A stretch of DNA of 64,000 nt from Micromonospora tarensis (GCF_016803395.1 NZ_JAEVHL010000012.1:1-64000); one strand, 5' to 3'. Positions 25,205 to 34,583 are shown, numbered from the stretch's first letter. Made by a program: numbers and translations. The notes: generated from the letters alone by a model not told the origin.

Positions 25205-25866
25205 GCAGCCGGGAACTGGCCAGCCTGCACCAGCGATGGATGACCTACCAGAACCTGCCCGAACTCACGAACCACTGGTACTGGCGCCCCGGCTGGCGAG
25301 CTGACCGCCAGTTCTACACCTGGCACCTCACCTTCGAGCACCAACCCGACCTTCACCACCTCGCTAGCCACATCCAGAGCGAGCTGGCACTGGCCGAACT
25401 CGACCTTGTGCCCATCAATGCCCTGCACCTCACCATGCAAGGCGTGGGCTTCACCGATGACGTCAGTGTCCAAGACCTGCGCCGCATCGTCGCCGAGGCC
25501 CGTCAACGCTGTGCCGAGCTACAACCCCTGCGTCTGATGCTCGGACCCGTCGATCCGGACGAGGAAGGGATTGGCCTGCTCGTTCAGCCCTGGAACCAAG
25601 TCGAACAGCTACGCGCGGCCATCCGCGAAGCGATCGGCGCCGTCTGGCAGGACGTGCCGGAAGCCGCAGAGGATTTCCGACCGCATGTGACCATCGCCTA
25701 CAGCGGCACGTCGGCACCCGCCGGACCGATTCGCGACCGCCTCACCGGCCTACGCCACCAGCCGCCTGTCGAGGTAACCGTGCACCAGGCAACGCTGATC
25801 GCGCTCCGCCGGGAAAACCGCACCTACCGATGGACAACGGTCGCCACCGCGCCACTCGCTGGGTAG
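25201..25866 (+). CDS. 2H phosphoesterase / 2'-5' RNA ligase-family protein
   Basis: 221 residues. Two HxT motifs give the catalytic pair of the 2H fold: HLTMQGVGF near residue 78 and HVTIAYSGT near residue 162; the N-terminal YTWHLTFEHQ resembles the family start. 2H enzymes hydrolyse 2',3'-cyclic phosphates or ligate RNA ends. The start overlaps the regulator stop (ATGA), which implies a shared regulation or a protein-level partnership. Spacing between the HxT motifs is normal for the family. Possible roles are tRNA splicing intermediates, RNA repair, or nucleotide signalling. Confidence 0.82.
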   Translation: MSSRELASLHQRWMTYQNLPELTNHWYWRPGWRADRQFYTWHLTFEHQPDLHHLASHIQSELALAELDLVPINALHLTMQGVGFTDDVSVQDLRRIVAEARQRCAELQPLRLMLGPVDPDEEGIGLLVQPWNQVEQLRAAIREAIGAVWQDVPEAAEDFRPHVTIAYSGTSAPAGPIRDRLTGLRHQPPVEVTVHQATLIALRRENRTYRWTTVATAPLAG

Positions 25867-25979
25867 TGCGGGGGAAACCCGGGACTGGCGCTTGGGCCCG
25901 GCCTAAACTCAGTAGATCCGCCCGGCTCACTTTCACAACATCGTGACGGGTCGGTGCACCCCGGCCGGAAGGTGAGTCA

Positions 25980-26822
25980 GTGAGGGCCGTCATCGCTGTC
26001 GCCGGCATGGGCAGCCGCTTCTTCCCCATCGGCAAAACCATCAACAAGTGCATGCTGCCGATCCTCAACCAACCCGTCGTCGCCTACGCAGTCGCTGACT
26101 GCATCGCCGCAGGCGCCCACGAGATCGCAATCGTCACCGCCCCCGGCGAGATTGGCCGCCAGGTGCGTCATTACTTCACCGAAGACCACGATCTGAAGGG
26201 CTACTTCACCGCACGGGGCTGGCAGGACAAGTACGCCCCGCTCGCCGAACTGCACAGCCAGGCCGAGTTCACGTTCCTTGAACAACCTCGCGACGACCGG
26301 TACGGCACCGCGCTGCCCGCCATTGTTGCCGCTGACTTCATCGCTGGCGACGACTTCCTCCTGGTCGCTGGCGATGACCTCCTGCTTCGCAACGACGGCG
26401 GGTCAGACCTGGCCGACCTCGCGGCTGCCCGGGCCGCAGCCGCAGTGCCGGCCGCGCTCGCCGCCGCCACAGTGCCCGGCGCCGAGGCTCACCGCTACGG
26501 CATTCTGCACCCGCGAGCAGCCGAGGGTCACCAGCTACTCGATCAGCTGCTGGAGAAGCCGGACGACTACGGCGAACCGACTGCCTACATCAACATCAGC
26601 CGCACACTGCTACCCGCCGACGCCGTGGCCTACTTTCAGAAGCTGACTCCGGCACCGAACGGCGAGTATCAGGCCACCGACGCCGTCATCGCCTTCGCCC
26701 GTGACAACGACGTGCTGATCCACCCCGTCGCCGGCAAGTACCACGACTGCGGCAACCCCGCCGGCTGGCTCGCGGCCAACAACGCCGCAGCCCAAGCGAC
26801 TGTGGCTTCTGGACCGTGCTGA
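25980..26822 (+). CDS. Sugar-1-phosphate nucleotidyltransferase (UGPase/GalU-like)
   Basis: 280 residues, GTG start at 25980 with a GGAAGGTGAG ribosome site. The N-terminal VIAVAGMGSRFFPIGKTIN and KCMLPILNQP form the nucleotide-binding G-X-G-x-R...K signature of GalU/RfbA-type enzymes, though the common PK of PKxMLP is NK here. Further features: EQPRDDRYGTALP, the metal-binding VAGDDLLL, and EYQATDAV. It should make a UDP- or dTDP-sugar from a sugar phosphate. It is monocistronic, with a GNAT gene 68 bases downstream on the same strand. Confidence 0.83.
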   Translation: MRAVIAVAGMGSRFFPIGKTINKCMLPILNQPVVAYAVADCIAAGAHEIAIVTAPGEIGRQVRHYFTEDHDLKGYFTARGWQDKYAPLAELHSQAEFTFLEQPRDDRYGTALPAIVAADFIAGDDFLLVAGDDLLLRNDGGSDLADLAAARAAAAVPAALAAATVPGAEAHRYGILHPRAAEGHQLLDQLLEKPDDYGEPTAYINISRTLLPADAVAYFQKLTPAPNGEYQATDAVIAFARDNDVLIHPVAGKYHDCGNPAGWLAANNAAAQATVASGPC

Positions 26823-26890
26823 TAATTGCGGCGCATTGAGGCCATCGGGGACCTGCGCCAGGCGGCCCACGAAGATGCGAAGATGGGTTC

Positions 26891-27370
26891 ATGCGGGTTG
26901 TCGACCTTAACGCAAACCTTGCCGACGACGTACGGAATTTGATGAGCCTGGGCGCGCCCTACGTCAAATGCCGCACACCATCCGACTATTGGCTCTACGC
27001 CAAACTTTTCTCCTCGACGTGTCCAATCGCGGTGGTGGGCGACGACACTGTCGTCGGTGCGGTGATCGCCATGCAGGGCCAGGTCGATCGAAGTGAAATT
27101 TACGTCCAAGACGTCATGGTTCACCCGGATCGTCGGCGCCGGGGCGTTGCTGCCGCGCTCATCTCCGCCGTGCGCGAGCAGGCTCAGCGGTGGGGCTGTC
27201 GCCGGATCTATTTGACCTCCGAGCCGGACAATGCACCGGCGCTGCACGCTTGGCGATCCTTGGGATTCATCAATTTGGTCGGGGATTGCGTCGTAAATGG
27301 TGTTGAAGTGACTAAGGATTTCAAAGGTCCAGGAAAGGATCGAGCTGTCTTCGAAATGATATTGCGGTAA
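26891..27370 (+). CDS. GNAT-family N-acetyltransferase
   Basis: 159 residues. The acetyl-CoA-binding motif A is clear: VQDVMVHPDRRRRGVAAALI (R/Q-x-x-G-x-G/A type), followed by the motif B strand RRIYLTSEPDNAPALHAWRSLGF. The N-terminal half has VVGDDTVVGAVIAMQG. It would acetylate an amine of a small molecule or protein; the substrate is unknown. Base composition is a little less GC-rich than the neighbours (several A/T-ended codons), which may point to separate acquisition. Confidence 0.85.
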   Translation: MRVVDLNANLADDVRNLMSLGAPYVKCRTPSDYWLYAKLFSSTCPIAVVGDDTVVGAVIAMQGQVDRSEIYVQDVMVHPDRRRRGVAAALISAVREQAQRWGCRRIYLTSEPDNAPALHAWRSLGFINLVGDCVVNGVEVTKDFKGPGKDRAVFEMILR

Positions 27371-27519
27371 CGGCAGCGGCTCCGGCGCCAAGGCGTGCCG
27401 TGCGAGGTCGAGGTCGAGGAACCAAAGGTAATACCTCAACGCCCGATACCGCACCGTCCTTACCAGGACGACCACGCCCTGGTAGGCGATCGTGGCTGAC
27501 ATCACGAGCACTCGCCTAC

Positions 27520-27610
27520 CGGCGACTGACCTATGTGCACCATCGGAACCTGCTTGGCGGCGAGGGCGGCGTCAAGGTCGGGTCGGGTTGACGACGTGTC
27601 GGCCGCGACT
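27520..27610 (-). pseudogene. Fragment of a guanylate-kinase-like gene
   Basis: The minus strand encodes RPDLDAALAAKQVPMVHIGQ, which corresponds to RPGLDAAFAAGQIPVVHMGQ in the intact gene at 35065-35637. The DNA of the two is similar over about 80 bases, and nothing recognisable remains on either side. It is a short remnant. Surrounding sequence (27371-27643) has no other gene I can support. Confidence 0.65.
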
Positions 27611-27643
27611 CGCTTTAGCGTCGATCGAGCCGCTGGTGCTGGG

Positions 27644-29137
27644 TCAGACGATGGCGTTGGCCCGGTCGCGCAGCCGCACGTCTTCGCTGTTCTGCAGGTA
27701 GCTCTGGTGGGAGACCTCAACGGCGGTCGCCGTCTCGTGGAACTGCCGGAGCGTGGTCGAGCCGCAACTGATCATCGTGGAGGTGATCTTGGCTAGGGTG
27801 ACGGAGACGTTGTCGTAGAGGCTGCCAGCGAAGGGCACGTACCCGTCGACGCCTTCCTCGAAGACGAGGGTCTTGCCCTGCCCGTAGCGGGCGGCGTTCC
27901 GGGCGCGCTGACTGCCCTCCCCCCAATACTCCTTATAGAGCTGGCCATCGACTCTGACCAGCGGTGAGGGGCTCTCCTCGTAACGGGCGAAGTAGCGTCC
28001 GAGCATGAGGAAGTCAGCACCGAAGGCGAGGGCGATGGCCATGTGAGAGTCGTGCAGTACACCACCGTCGGAGCAGAGCGGAACGTACTGGCCGGTCTCC
28101 CGCGCGTAGGCGTCGCGTTCGCGGACGACGTCGGCGAGGGCGGATGCTTGGCCGCGGCCGATGCCCTTCTGGTCGCGGGTGATACAGATCGAGCCACCGC
28201 CGATTCCGACCTTGACGAAATCAGCGCCGGCCTCGGCGAGGTAACGGAAGCCGCGCCCGTCCACGACGTTGCCGGCCCCGATGCGTACCGCATCGCCGTA
28301 CCGCTCCCGGACGAACTGCAGGACGTTGCTCTGCCAGGTCGAGTAGCCGTCGGAGGAGTCCAGGCACAGGACATCCGCGCCGGCGGCGACCAGGGCCGGG
28401 ACTCGCTCGCGGTAGTCGTGGGTATTGACCCCGGCGCCGACCGCGAAGCGCTTGTCCTGGTCGATGCTTTCCTTGCGGAACTGCTTGTGCAGCTCGTAGT
28501 CCCTGCGCAGCACGATCGAGGCGAGCCGGCCGTCCTCGTCGACGATCGGCAGGACATCCTGACGGGCATCCCAGATCAGGGTGTTCGCATCGGACAGCGA
28601 GATACCTGTCGGGGCGGTGGCGAGGCCCGCAGCCGGGCGCATCCGGGACTCCACGCTGTCACCGAGGTCGTGGCGATGAACGTTGAAGTCGCTGGTGGAG
28701 ATCAACCCCAAGAACGTCCCGCCGGGACTGCCGTCGTCGGTCACGACGGCGACATCGCGCTCAGCGGCGGCCAGGAGGTCGCCGACCTCCCCGAGGGTGG
28801 CGCTCGGCTTGATGTTGATGTCGCTGTGCCGGAAGCCGGCCTTGTGTCGCTTGACCGCGGCCACCATCTCGGCCTGCTCCGCGATCGGCTGGTTCTGGTG
28901 AATGAACGCCAGCCCTCCGCACTGGGCTAGGGCGATGGCGAGCCTGGGCGAGGACACCGCCCCCATGATCGCGCTGACCATGGGAACGGCGATCCGCAGC
29001 GGCGAGGCTTCCCCGACTCGGTGGCGCACGACGGGAGCCGACAGATCCACGTGGTCCGGCGTGCACCCGTCCTCGGTGAGGTTAGGCAGCAGCAGGTACT
29101 CACCGAAGGTGCGGGAGATCTCGGGCAGGATCCGCAC
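27644..29137 (-). CDS. IMP dehydrogenase-type enzyme
   Basis: 497 residues; the GTG start at 29137 has a GAGGAG site. IMPDH oxidises IMP to XMP in GTP synthesis. The catalytic loop with its Cys is seen in [20 protein letters not shown]. The two CBS-like segments lie between residues about 110 and 230 ([15 protein letters not shown]), and the C-terminal flap contains an ARYGQ segment with the Arg-Tyr pair plus a VDGYVPFAG tail. The GIGRGQ loop and GEGSQRARN flap differ from the usual bacterial GVGVPQ and GMGS forms and recall divergent IMPDHs. It may be an accessory second copy in this genome; that is an inference. Confidence 0.88.
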   Translation of the reverse strand: MRILPEISRTFGEYLLLPNLTEDGCTPDHVDLSAPVVRHRVGEASPLRIAVPMVSAIMGAVSSPRLAIALAQCGGLAFIHQNQPIAEQAEMVAAVKRHKAGFRHSDINIKPSATLGEVGDLLAAAERDVAVVTDDGSPGGTFLGLISTSDFNVHRHDLGDSVESRMRPAAGLATAPTGISLSDANTLIWDARQDVLPIVDEDGRLASIVLRRDYELHKQFRKESIDQDKRFAVGAGVNTHDYRERVPALVAAGADVLCLDSSDGYSTWQSNVLQFVRERYGDAVRIGAGNVVDGRGFRYLAEAGADFVKVGIGGGSICITRDQKGIGRGQASALADVVRERDAYARETGQYVPLCSDGGVLHDSHMAIALAFGADFLMLGRYFARYEESPSPLVRVDGQLYKEYWGEGSQRARNAARYGQGKTLVFEEGVDGYVPFAGSLYDNVSVTLAKITSTMISCGSTTLRQFHETATAVEVSHQSYLQNSEDVRLRDRANAIV

Positions 29138-29209
29138 TGCTTTTCTCCTCGAGAATCGAGTTGCCGCTCTTCGTGCGCGCGACCGAGCCGATCGGAGAAC
29201 GCTATCAGG

Positions 29210-29470
29210 CTAGTGAGCCTCACCCGAAACGCCCATCCCGTCGGTGTTGCGCAGCAGAGTGCCGCCATGTTCATCACGTTCAATAACGAAGAACAACGCA
29301 CCTGCCAAACGTGACCAAGCACGGATACGCATGTCGCGGGTGATCAGGATGATCGTGCTGGCCCCGTCCACCAGTTCGGCCATGGCCGAACCGGTGAACC
29401 AGGTCAGCGATAGCCTTCGGAACAACGGAATCCATGATCGAGGCATGAGGTGCCTTACAAAGTAAGGCAC
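29210..29470 (-). CDS. Possible small protein, unknown
   Basis: 86 codons with a plausible protein look (mixed hydrophobic and charged residues: a LVDGASTIILITRDMRIRA strand-like region and ALFFVIERDEHGGT). The GTG start lies inside a perfect palindrome at 29447-29473, and an alternative ATG is nine codons in. No family is recognised and no clear ribosome site is seen. It sits in the 364-base gap upstream of the IMPDH gene on the same strand. It could be a gene fragment. Confidence 0.3.
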   Translation of the reverse strand: MPYFVRHLMPRSWIPLFRRLSLTWFTGSAMAELVDGASTIILITRDMRIRAWSRLAGALFFVIERDEHGGTLLRNTDGMGVSGEAH

Positions 29471-29473
29471 CTC
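29447..29473. promoter_or_regulatory. Perfect 12-bp palindrome (terminator or operator)
   Basis: GAGGTGCCTTAC (29447-29458) and GTAAGGCACCTC (29462-29473) are perfectly complementary around AAA/TTT. On the plus strand the stem is followed by TGCTTTCTCTTGCTT. On the minus strand it follows the gene ending at 29502. It could be a terminator for that gene or an operator for the genes downstream of it. Confidence 0.6.
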
Positions 29474-29501
29474 TGCTTTCTCTTGCTTGGGGCTCGCCGT
29501 T

Positions 29502-29894
29502 TCAGGCGCGGCCAGAGAGATCTATGGCGGCTTGCAGATCGACAGGTTGGACCGCGATCGTGATTGTCGCCGTGGCGGCGTTGACCCGGGCCGGACGGTC
29601 GTACCGGTCGAAGGTGACCATCCATCGCTGCCAGGCCGGTCCGGAGAATCGGGCCATCGTCTTCGGGCAGATCGGCTCGGCGTCGCCGGTGGTGACGTGT
29701 ATCGAGAGGTTGTCGGTCTGCGGATCTTTCCATGGCCCTGTCTGCAGGGCGCCGGTGGCGTCCTCGTCGACCACCTCGACGACGAGCGACAACCCGTGAG
29801 GGCCGTCGACGACACCCCAATGCAGCAGGGCGAGACCGGCGGCCCGGCTGAGCACGGCCGGCGGGCGCAGGAGGCGGGGGTCTGCGATGGTCAT
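29502..29894 (-). CDS. Unknown small protein
   Basis: 130 residues, ATG start at 29894. It contains alternating hydrophobic strands and a Trp-rich core (GLALLHWGVVDG, GPAWQRWMVTFDRYDRP), suggesting a beta-sandwich or jelly-roll-like fold. No signal peptide or membrane segment. The upstream secreted-protein gene on the same strand ends 35 bases before it, so the two may be co-transcribed. I do not recognise the family. Confidence 0.6.
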   Translation of the reverse strand: MTIADPRLLRPPAVLSRAAGLALLHWGVVDGPHGLSLVVEVVDEDATGALQTGPWKDPQTDNLSIHVTTGDAEPICPKTMARFSGPAWQRWMVTFDRYDRPARVNAATATITIAVQPVDLQAAIDLSGRA

Positions 29895-29929
29895 GTTGTC
29901 ACGCTAGCCGCCCGCCTCCTGCCGCACGG

Positions 29930-30517
29930 TCACATCGAGCAGCGCAGGATGGGTTCGGTCGTGCTGAGCACGTTGCCGATGTAGATGCCTCGGGCGTACA
30001 CGTCGGTCGACAGCCGGTACTTGCGGCGGTCGGAGTTGTCGCAGCCGAGGCCCCCGAAGGCGTTCGCGACCCGGGCCGTGCGCCACTGCGAGTCGATCGA
30101 CCCTTCGTCCTGGAAAATGACGCACCAGATGTCGGAGCAGGTGCTCTGCAGCTCGACCACGATCCGGTGTGGCCAGTCGCGGGCGTAGTCGCAGGTCTGC
30201 GCCCCGCCGAACTCCAGCGTCGAGGAGCCGAGCATCCGCGGGTTGGTGAAGTTCCCGTAGCAGTAGGACACCGGGTAGTTCGGCGTCATCCCCGACTCAG
30301 CGGCCTGCTGGATGCGCCACTGGCCGGTGTCCTTGTCGACGGCGAGGGCCAGACCCGCCTTGGCTGCGGCGTCGCTGGTCGTGGCGGTCCAGGCGGTGCT
30401 GGTCGGCTCGGCGGGCGCCGGATCCGGAGCGGCAGCCTGGGCTGGGGATGCCGCGAGCAGGAGGGCAGCGGCCATGATCGGTGCCACCGCGAGCCGAACG
30501 AGAGAGAGTCTTTGCAT
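29930..30517 (-). CDS. Secreted protein of unknown function
   Basis: 195 residues with a clear signal peptide: Arg in the n-region, a hydrophobic core to about residue 25, and ASPAQAAA cleavage region. The mature protein begins with a Pro/Ala-rich linker and continues with a Cys-containing domain of about 150 residues (six or seven cysteines), with an aromatic-rich QDEGSIDSQWRTARVANAFG stretch. It may be a small enzyme inhibitor or wall-associated protein; nothing is recognised. It diverges from the XRE regulator at 30649, with a 131-base shared promoter region. Confidence 0.72.
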   Translation of the reverse strand: MQRLSLVRLAVAPIMAAALLLAASPAQAAAPDPAPAEPTSTAWTATTSDAAAKAGLALAVDKDTGQWRIQQAAESGMTPNYPVSYCYGNFTNPRMLGSSTLEFGGAQTCDYARDWPHRIVVELQSTCSDIWCVIFQDEGSIDSQWRTARVANAFGGLGCDNSDRRKYRLSTDVYARGIYIGNVLSTTEPILRCSM

Positions 30518-30648
30518 GTGCTGCCTCCTTGTAGCGGGCTAACCCAGGCCGTCTGGCCGATGCACACAGCGTTACCGCCGGGCTGACGGTTGAGAAGGGA
30601 GCCGGTGTTGCGGCAACATCGACGTCTTCGGATCGGAGGGTCGGGCGT

Positions 30649-32025
30649 ATGGAGGCAGACAGCGACGCCGTGCGCCACGTGTTCGGCGTGGTCCTGCATC
30701 ACCTGCGCACCGAAGCGGGCATGAGCCTGCGCGCCCTGGCCGCGCAGGCCCGCTACGACTACACCCGGCTCTGCCGCGCCGAGCACGGCGAACATCTGCC
30801 CGCCACCGAATGGGTCCAAGGCATCGACACCGCCCTGAACGCCGGCGGCCTTTTGAAGCTGCTGCGCTCCCTGGCCCCGGCCGACATGGCGCCAGCGAAG
30901 AGACGCACGATCCTTCCGCTGGCTGGCCTGCACACCGATGATGGCGATAGCGTGACCTTGGAGTTGCAGACACCGGACGGGAGGACGGTGCTGGTGAAGC
31001 TGTCCCGACGCCAGCTCGGTGAACTCATGGCCAGTGGCCTGCTCCGCACTGTCCTGCCCGCGGGCGTGACCGATCCTGATCAAGCCGACCGCGTCGCCAA
31101 GGTTCTCGCCGGCGAAAACGCAGTGGATTCACAGGCGCTCGACTACTTCGGGCGGCTGTTAAACGAACACTTCACCGCGGACAAGATGCTCGGCCCCCGG
31201 CAGCTAATCGGCACGACCCTCGCCCAGATCCGAGTCCTTGACCGGCTGCGACGCACCGCCCCACCCGACAACACCGCACCCGTGCTCCGGCTGCTCGCAC
31301 AGTACGGCGAGTTCGCCGGCTGGCTGCACCAGGACCTCGGCGACACCACCGCAGCCCGCTACTGGTCGGACCGCGCAAGCCAATGGGCGCAGGCCACAGG
31401 CGACTACGCCACCGTGGCTTACCTGATGATCCGCAAGTCGAATATCGCGCTGCTCGACAACGATGCTCGCGACGTAATCGAGCTAGCGGCCGGTGCCCGT
31501 AGGGTGCCCCGCGCAACGAGCCCTCGCCTGCACGCGCTGGCCCTGCAGCAGGAAGCCCGTGGCTGGGCGCTCTACGGCGACGCCACCCGATTCCAGCGGA
31601 AACTCGAAGATGCCTTCACGCTCCTACGCGACCACCCCGCCGACGTCGATCCCGACGCACCGGTCTACCTGCACCAATACAACCTGAACGAGCTGGAAGA
31701 ACAATCCGCTGGCGGCTACCGAGCCTGCGGACAGGCAGCCACAGCCGTCCGCATCCTTGAAGGCAAGATCAAAGCAACAGGCGAGCACCTGCGCCGGGAT
31801 CAAGGGCATCTACAGGCCAAACTCGCCAACACCGTCTTGGCAACGAAAGAACCAGAACCGGAGCGCGCCATTGCGCTTGGAATGCGCAGCGTCTCAGCGG
31901 CACACCTCACCGGCTCCGCCCGCATCGGCGAAGAGCTCCGCGCACTCGATACCCTCCTAGCAGCGCGCTTCCCGACCGCACCGGGCCGCCGCGAACTACA
32001 CGAGGCAGTCGCCGCGCTCGGCTAA
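30649..32025 (+). CDS. XRE-family regulator with TPR-like region (divergent member)
   Basis: 458 residues; the ATG follows a GGAGGG site. The N-terminal helix-turn-helix (MSLRALAAQARYDYTRLCRAE) is of the XRE type but differs from the RSTIAN group seen elsewhere in the window. The rest is helical repeats with WALYGDATRFQRKL and EDAFTLLRDHP segments. It resembles Streptomyces regulators that pair with small genes. The following epimerase gene starts 57 bases downstream, so they may be co-transcribed. Ligand and targets are unknown. Confidence 0.82.
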   Translation: MEADSDAVRHVFGVVLHHLRTEAGMSLRALAAQARYDYTRLCRAEHGEHLPATEWVQGIDTALNAGGLLKLLRSLAPADMAPAKRRTILPLAGLHTDDGDSVTLELQTPDGRTVLVKLSRRQLGELMASGLLRTVLPAGVTDPDQADRVAKVLAGENAVDSQALDYFGRLLNEHFTADKMLGPRQLIGTTLAQIRVLDRLRRTAPPDNTAPVLRLLAQYGEFAGWLHQDLGDTTAARYWSDRASQWAQATGDYATVAYLMIRKSNIALLDNDARDVIELAAGARRVPRATSPRLHALALQQEARGWALYGDATRFQRKLEDAFTLLRDHPADVDPDAPVYLHQYNLNELEEQSAGGYRACGQAATAVRILEGKIKATGEHLRRDQGHLQAKLANTVLATKEPEPERAIALGMRSVSAAHLTGSARIGEELRALDTLLAARFPTAPGRRELHEAVAALG

Positions 32026-32082
32026 CCGGACTAACCCGCGAGCGCTGTCGATATCCGAGCGGTCGTCGGCGATGATGGGGCG

Positions 32083-33144
32083 ATGCGGCTGCTCATCCTT
32101 GGCGGAACTTGGTATCTCGGTCGAGCGATCGGCGAGCTCGCTCTCGATATGGGCTGGTCTGTGACTACCTTCAACCGGGGTGCCTCAGCACCTGATCTTG
32201 CCGGGGTTGAGGCTGTGCGCGGTGACCGGGAGCGGATTGAGGATCTACGGCGCCTTGCGCGGCAAGGTCCCTGGGACGCGGTCATCGATACGATCGGGTT
32301 TGTACCGAAGCAGGTTCTGAATGCCGCGACCGCGTTGGGGTCGGTGGTCGGCCATTACGTGTTCCTGTCCTCCGTAAACGCCTACACCGGGTGGCCGAAC
32401 GAGGCGCTGGACGACACTTCGACGCTCTTCGCCTGCCCACCAAACGCGAACGCGTCGTTCGGCGTGGAGTTGGGCTACGCGGGGCAGTACGGCGCTCTGA
32501 AGGCTGGATGTGAGCGAGCTGTGGTCTCGGTTATCGGCGCGGAGCAGTCCGCGGTTCTGCGTCCAGGCGTCATCCTCGGGCCCCGTGAATATGTCGGCCG
32601 CCTGACGTGGTGGCTTGGCCGGGCCGCCCGCGGGGGCCGGCTTCTGGCTCCAGGGCCTCGTAGTCGTCCGATCCAGCCGGTCGACGTTCGCGATGTTGCA
32701 CAGTTCGCTCTGCACTGCGCCTTCTCGCGAGTTTCGGGTACGTACAACGTGACCGCGCCCATGGACCATGCGACGTTCGGCGATCTCGTCGATAGCTGCG
32801 TCGCCGTGACGCGGGCGGGCACTGAACCGGTTTGGGTGGATTCGGATTGGCTCACTGGGCAGGGCATGCAGCAGTGGACCGAGCTGCCACTGTGGAGGAC
32901 CAATCCGGGAGTCTGGAAAGTCGACAGCCGTCGCGCGGTGGCCGCGGGGTTGAGGTGCCGGCCGCTACACGAGACGGTGGTGGAGACCTGGGCGTGGATG
33001 AACAGCGGCGGCACTGCGATCACCGGCGACGGTGAGGCGGGCCGAGCTGCGGATCATGGCCTGCCTCCCAAGCGTGAGAGGGAGTTGTTGTTGGCCTGGC
33101 AGCAGGCTCGTCAAGCTGGCGGCAAGGCGGGCGGTCCTGCGTGA
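32083..33144 (+). CDS. NAD-dependent epimerase/dehydratase (SDR family)
   Basis: 353 residues. A Rossmann fold starts with LLILGGTWYLGRAI (GGTxxxG variant of the extended SDR glycine motif). The catalytic tyrosine is probably in ELGYAGQYGALKAGCER (YxxxK pattern with Tyr and Lys three residues apart), and VFLSSVNAYTGWP supplies the Ser. It belongs to the atypical epimerases that resemble chloroplast RNA-binding or isoflavone-reductase-like proteins. The C-terminal 40 residues are polar and low complexity. Substrate unknown. Confidence 0.82.
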   Translation: MRLLILGGTWYLGRAIGELALDMGWSVTTFNRGASAPDLAGVEAVRGDRERIEDLRRLARQGPWDAVIDTIGFVPKQVLNAATALGSVVGHYVFLSSVNAYTGWPNEALDDTSTLFACPPNANASFGVELGYAGQYGALKAGCERAVVSVIGAEQSAVLRPGVILGPREYVGRLTWWLGRAARGGRLLAPGPRSRPIQPVDVRDVAQFALHCAFSRVSGTYNVTAPMDHATFGDLVDSCVAVTRAGTEPVWVDSDWLTGQGMQQWTELPLWRTNPGVWKVDSRRAVAAGLRCRPLHETVVETWAWMNSGGTAITGDGEAGRAADHGLPPKRERELLLAWQQARQAGGKAGGPA

Positions 33145-33455
33145 GCGGTTCCAAAGCTGGAGGCGAGTTCTGCTACCTGGCGGGCCTGGGAGACGGCATG
33201 CCACCGGGGTCCGGATAGCAGGCGATGGATCCGCTGTAGCCGTCCCAACAGGCCGGTGCGTCGCCAGTCCGACGGCATGGCCCACAGCGGGGCGAGCGTC
33301 TCCCGCGCGCTGTCGAGGTGACCGCCGAGTAGTTGGCATGTGGCAAGGTCGGCTCGCGCTTCAGCTGGCACGGTGGACCACTCGTTGCCGGGTTGGTCGC
33401 CTGCCAGGTTGAGAGCGGTGATCGCCGCCGCGATTGCGGGTACTGCGTGGCCGGT
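33111..33455 (-). pseudogene. C-terminal remnant of an XRE-TPR regulator
   Basis: From just after the stop of the AlkC gene the frame reads AIAAAITALNLAGDQPGNEW, then ARADLATCQLLGGHLDSARE, and ends at 33111. This matches the C-terminal repeats of the XRE-TPR regulators in this window (last helices with TLAPLWAMP and RLQRIHRLL). The N-terminal DNA-binding part is absent. Only a GTG at about 33371 could start a shorter product, so the gene is truncated. Confidence 0.55.
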
Positions 33456-33458
33456 GAC

Positions 33459-34583
33459 CTATTGGGCAACCTGGAACTGTCCCACAGGGAATCGCTGTCC
33501 ATTTACCTGGATCTGCAGTGTGAACGCCCCGGGCACGACCGCCGCCGTACCGGTCGAGCGCAGAGGATGCTCCTTGGACAGGGTGACAGGCTGACCAGGT
33601 TTGGCAGTCACCCTACTGAGGAAGTAGACGTTCTCGCGGCGTTTCCCCCGCTGCGCGGTCGAGCAAATTGCGTACGACACGTGAAGAGGCACTGTTGCTT
33701 CGGCTAACAGATCTGCGCTGAAAGCCAAGGTCTCCCCTGCTCGAAGGGCGGTGCGCTGGATGTGGACGGCCGAGATGTCGACGCGTACGTCGCTCGGGTA
33801 GCCGAGAAACTCGTACGCGGGCGACCAACCCCTTTTAAGCGCGGCTTTCAGGGCCTCGCGTGCGACGAAGTCGAACTCCTTCTCCCTGGTGCGCCTGTCG
33901 GTCTTCCAGCGGGTCAGGGTGGCGATGACGAGATCGCCGTCGGTGGCGGCGATGTCGCGTAGATGGTTGGCGACTGACCGCGTCACGTACCGGCTCTTGT
34001 CGAAGTGCAGCTGGGCGAGGACCGGCAGCCCAGCCTCTGGGGGCAGTCTGAGGCGTGGTGACCAGGGAAGCATGGGACGCGTCGACTCGCTCGCCAGGCG
34101 CCGTACCCGGTAGTCGTCGTCCCGCGCCCAGGCATGTACGGCGTTCATTGTTTGCTCAGGGAAGTCGTTGAGGAAGTACCTAACCGCGTCTTCGGCGGAG
34201 AAGTAGCAGGTGAAGCGGCGCAGCGCGTTGAGAGCCTGGTCAAGCTCTTTGCCGGTGCGGCAGTAGCGCGCGACGTAGTCGGAGTGTGGTGAGTACAGAT
34301 GGAGGCCGAAGTCGTTGGTGATGCCGGCGGCTTGCGGCGTGGGTGGCAGAGAGCGCAGCAGCACGTCTAGCGCCGCGGTGCCGGTGACCGGCAGGTGATC
34401 GTGCAAGCCCTTCGCGGTGCGGGCTATGCGTGCCTTTAGCTCCAACCGGGGCAGGTCGGCCATTACGTCGGCGACGAAATTCTCTGCGGCGAACGTGGGC
34501 AGGACCCGCTTCACCTCTCGGCCGATCCGATCAATCCGCTCCGCGTTCAACGCGCGGTCCTTGACGAGTACCTTTTCGCCCAT
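33459..34583 (-). CDS. AlkC-type DNA alkylation repair protein with C-terminal Ig-like domain
   Basis: 374 residues. AlkC/AlkD proteins are HEAT-repeat DNA glycosylases that remove positively charged alkylated bases. Recognisable elements: the N-terminal PRLELKARIARTAKGL helix, and VRRLASESTRPMLPWSPRL, which is a hallmark of the AlkC branch. The C-terminal 110 residues (from VRVDISAVHIQRTAL) are beta-rich and look like the Ig-like DNA-binding domain of the AlkC-beta type. The ATG start at 34583 is the first in frame. No neighbouring repair gene is seen, apart from a distant ligase pseudogene. Confidence 0.85.
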   Translation of the reverse strand: MGEKVLVKDRALNAERIDRIGREVKRVLPTFAAENFVADVMADLPRLELKARIARTAKGLHDHLPVTGTAALDVLLRSLPPTPQAAGITNDFGLHLYSPHSDYVARYCRTGKELDQALNALRRFTCYFSAEDAVRYFLNDFPEQTMNAVHAWARDDDYRVRRLASESTRPMLPWSPRLRLPPEAGLPVLAQLHFDKSRYVTRSVANHLRDIAATDGDLVIATLTRWKTDRRTREKEFDFVAREALKAALKRGWSPAYEFLGYPSDVRVDISAVHIQRTALRAGETLAFSADLLAEATVPLHVSYAICSTAQRGKRRENVYFLSRVTAKPGQPVTLSKEHPLRSTGTAAVVPGAFTLQIQVNGQRFPVGQFQVAQ

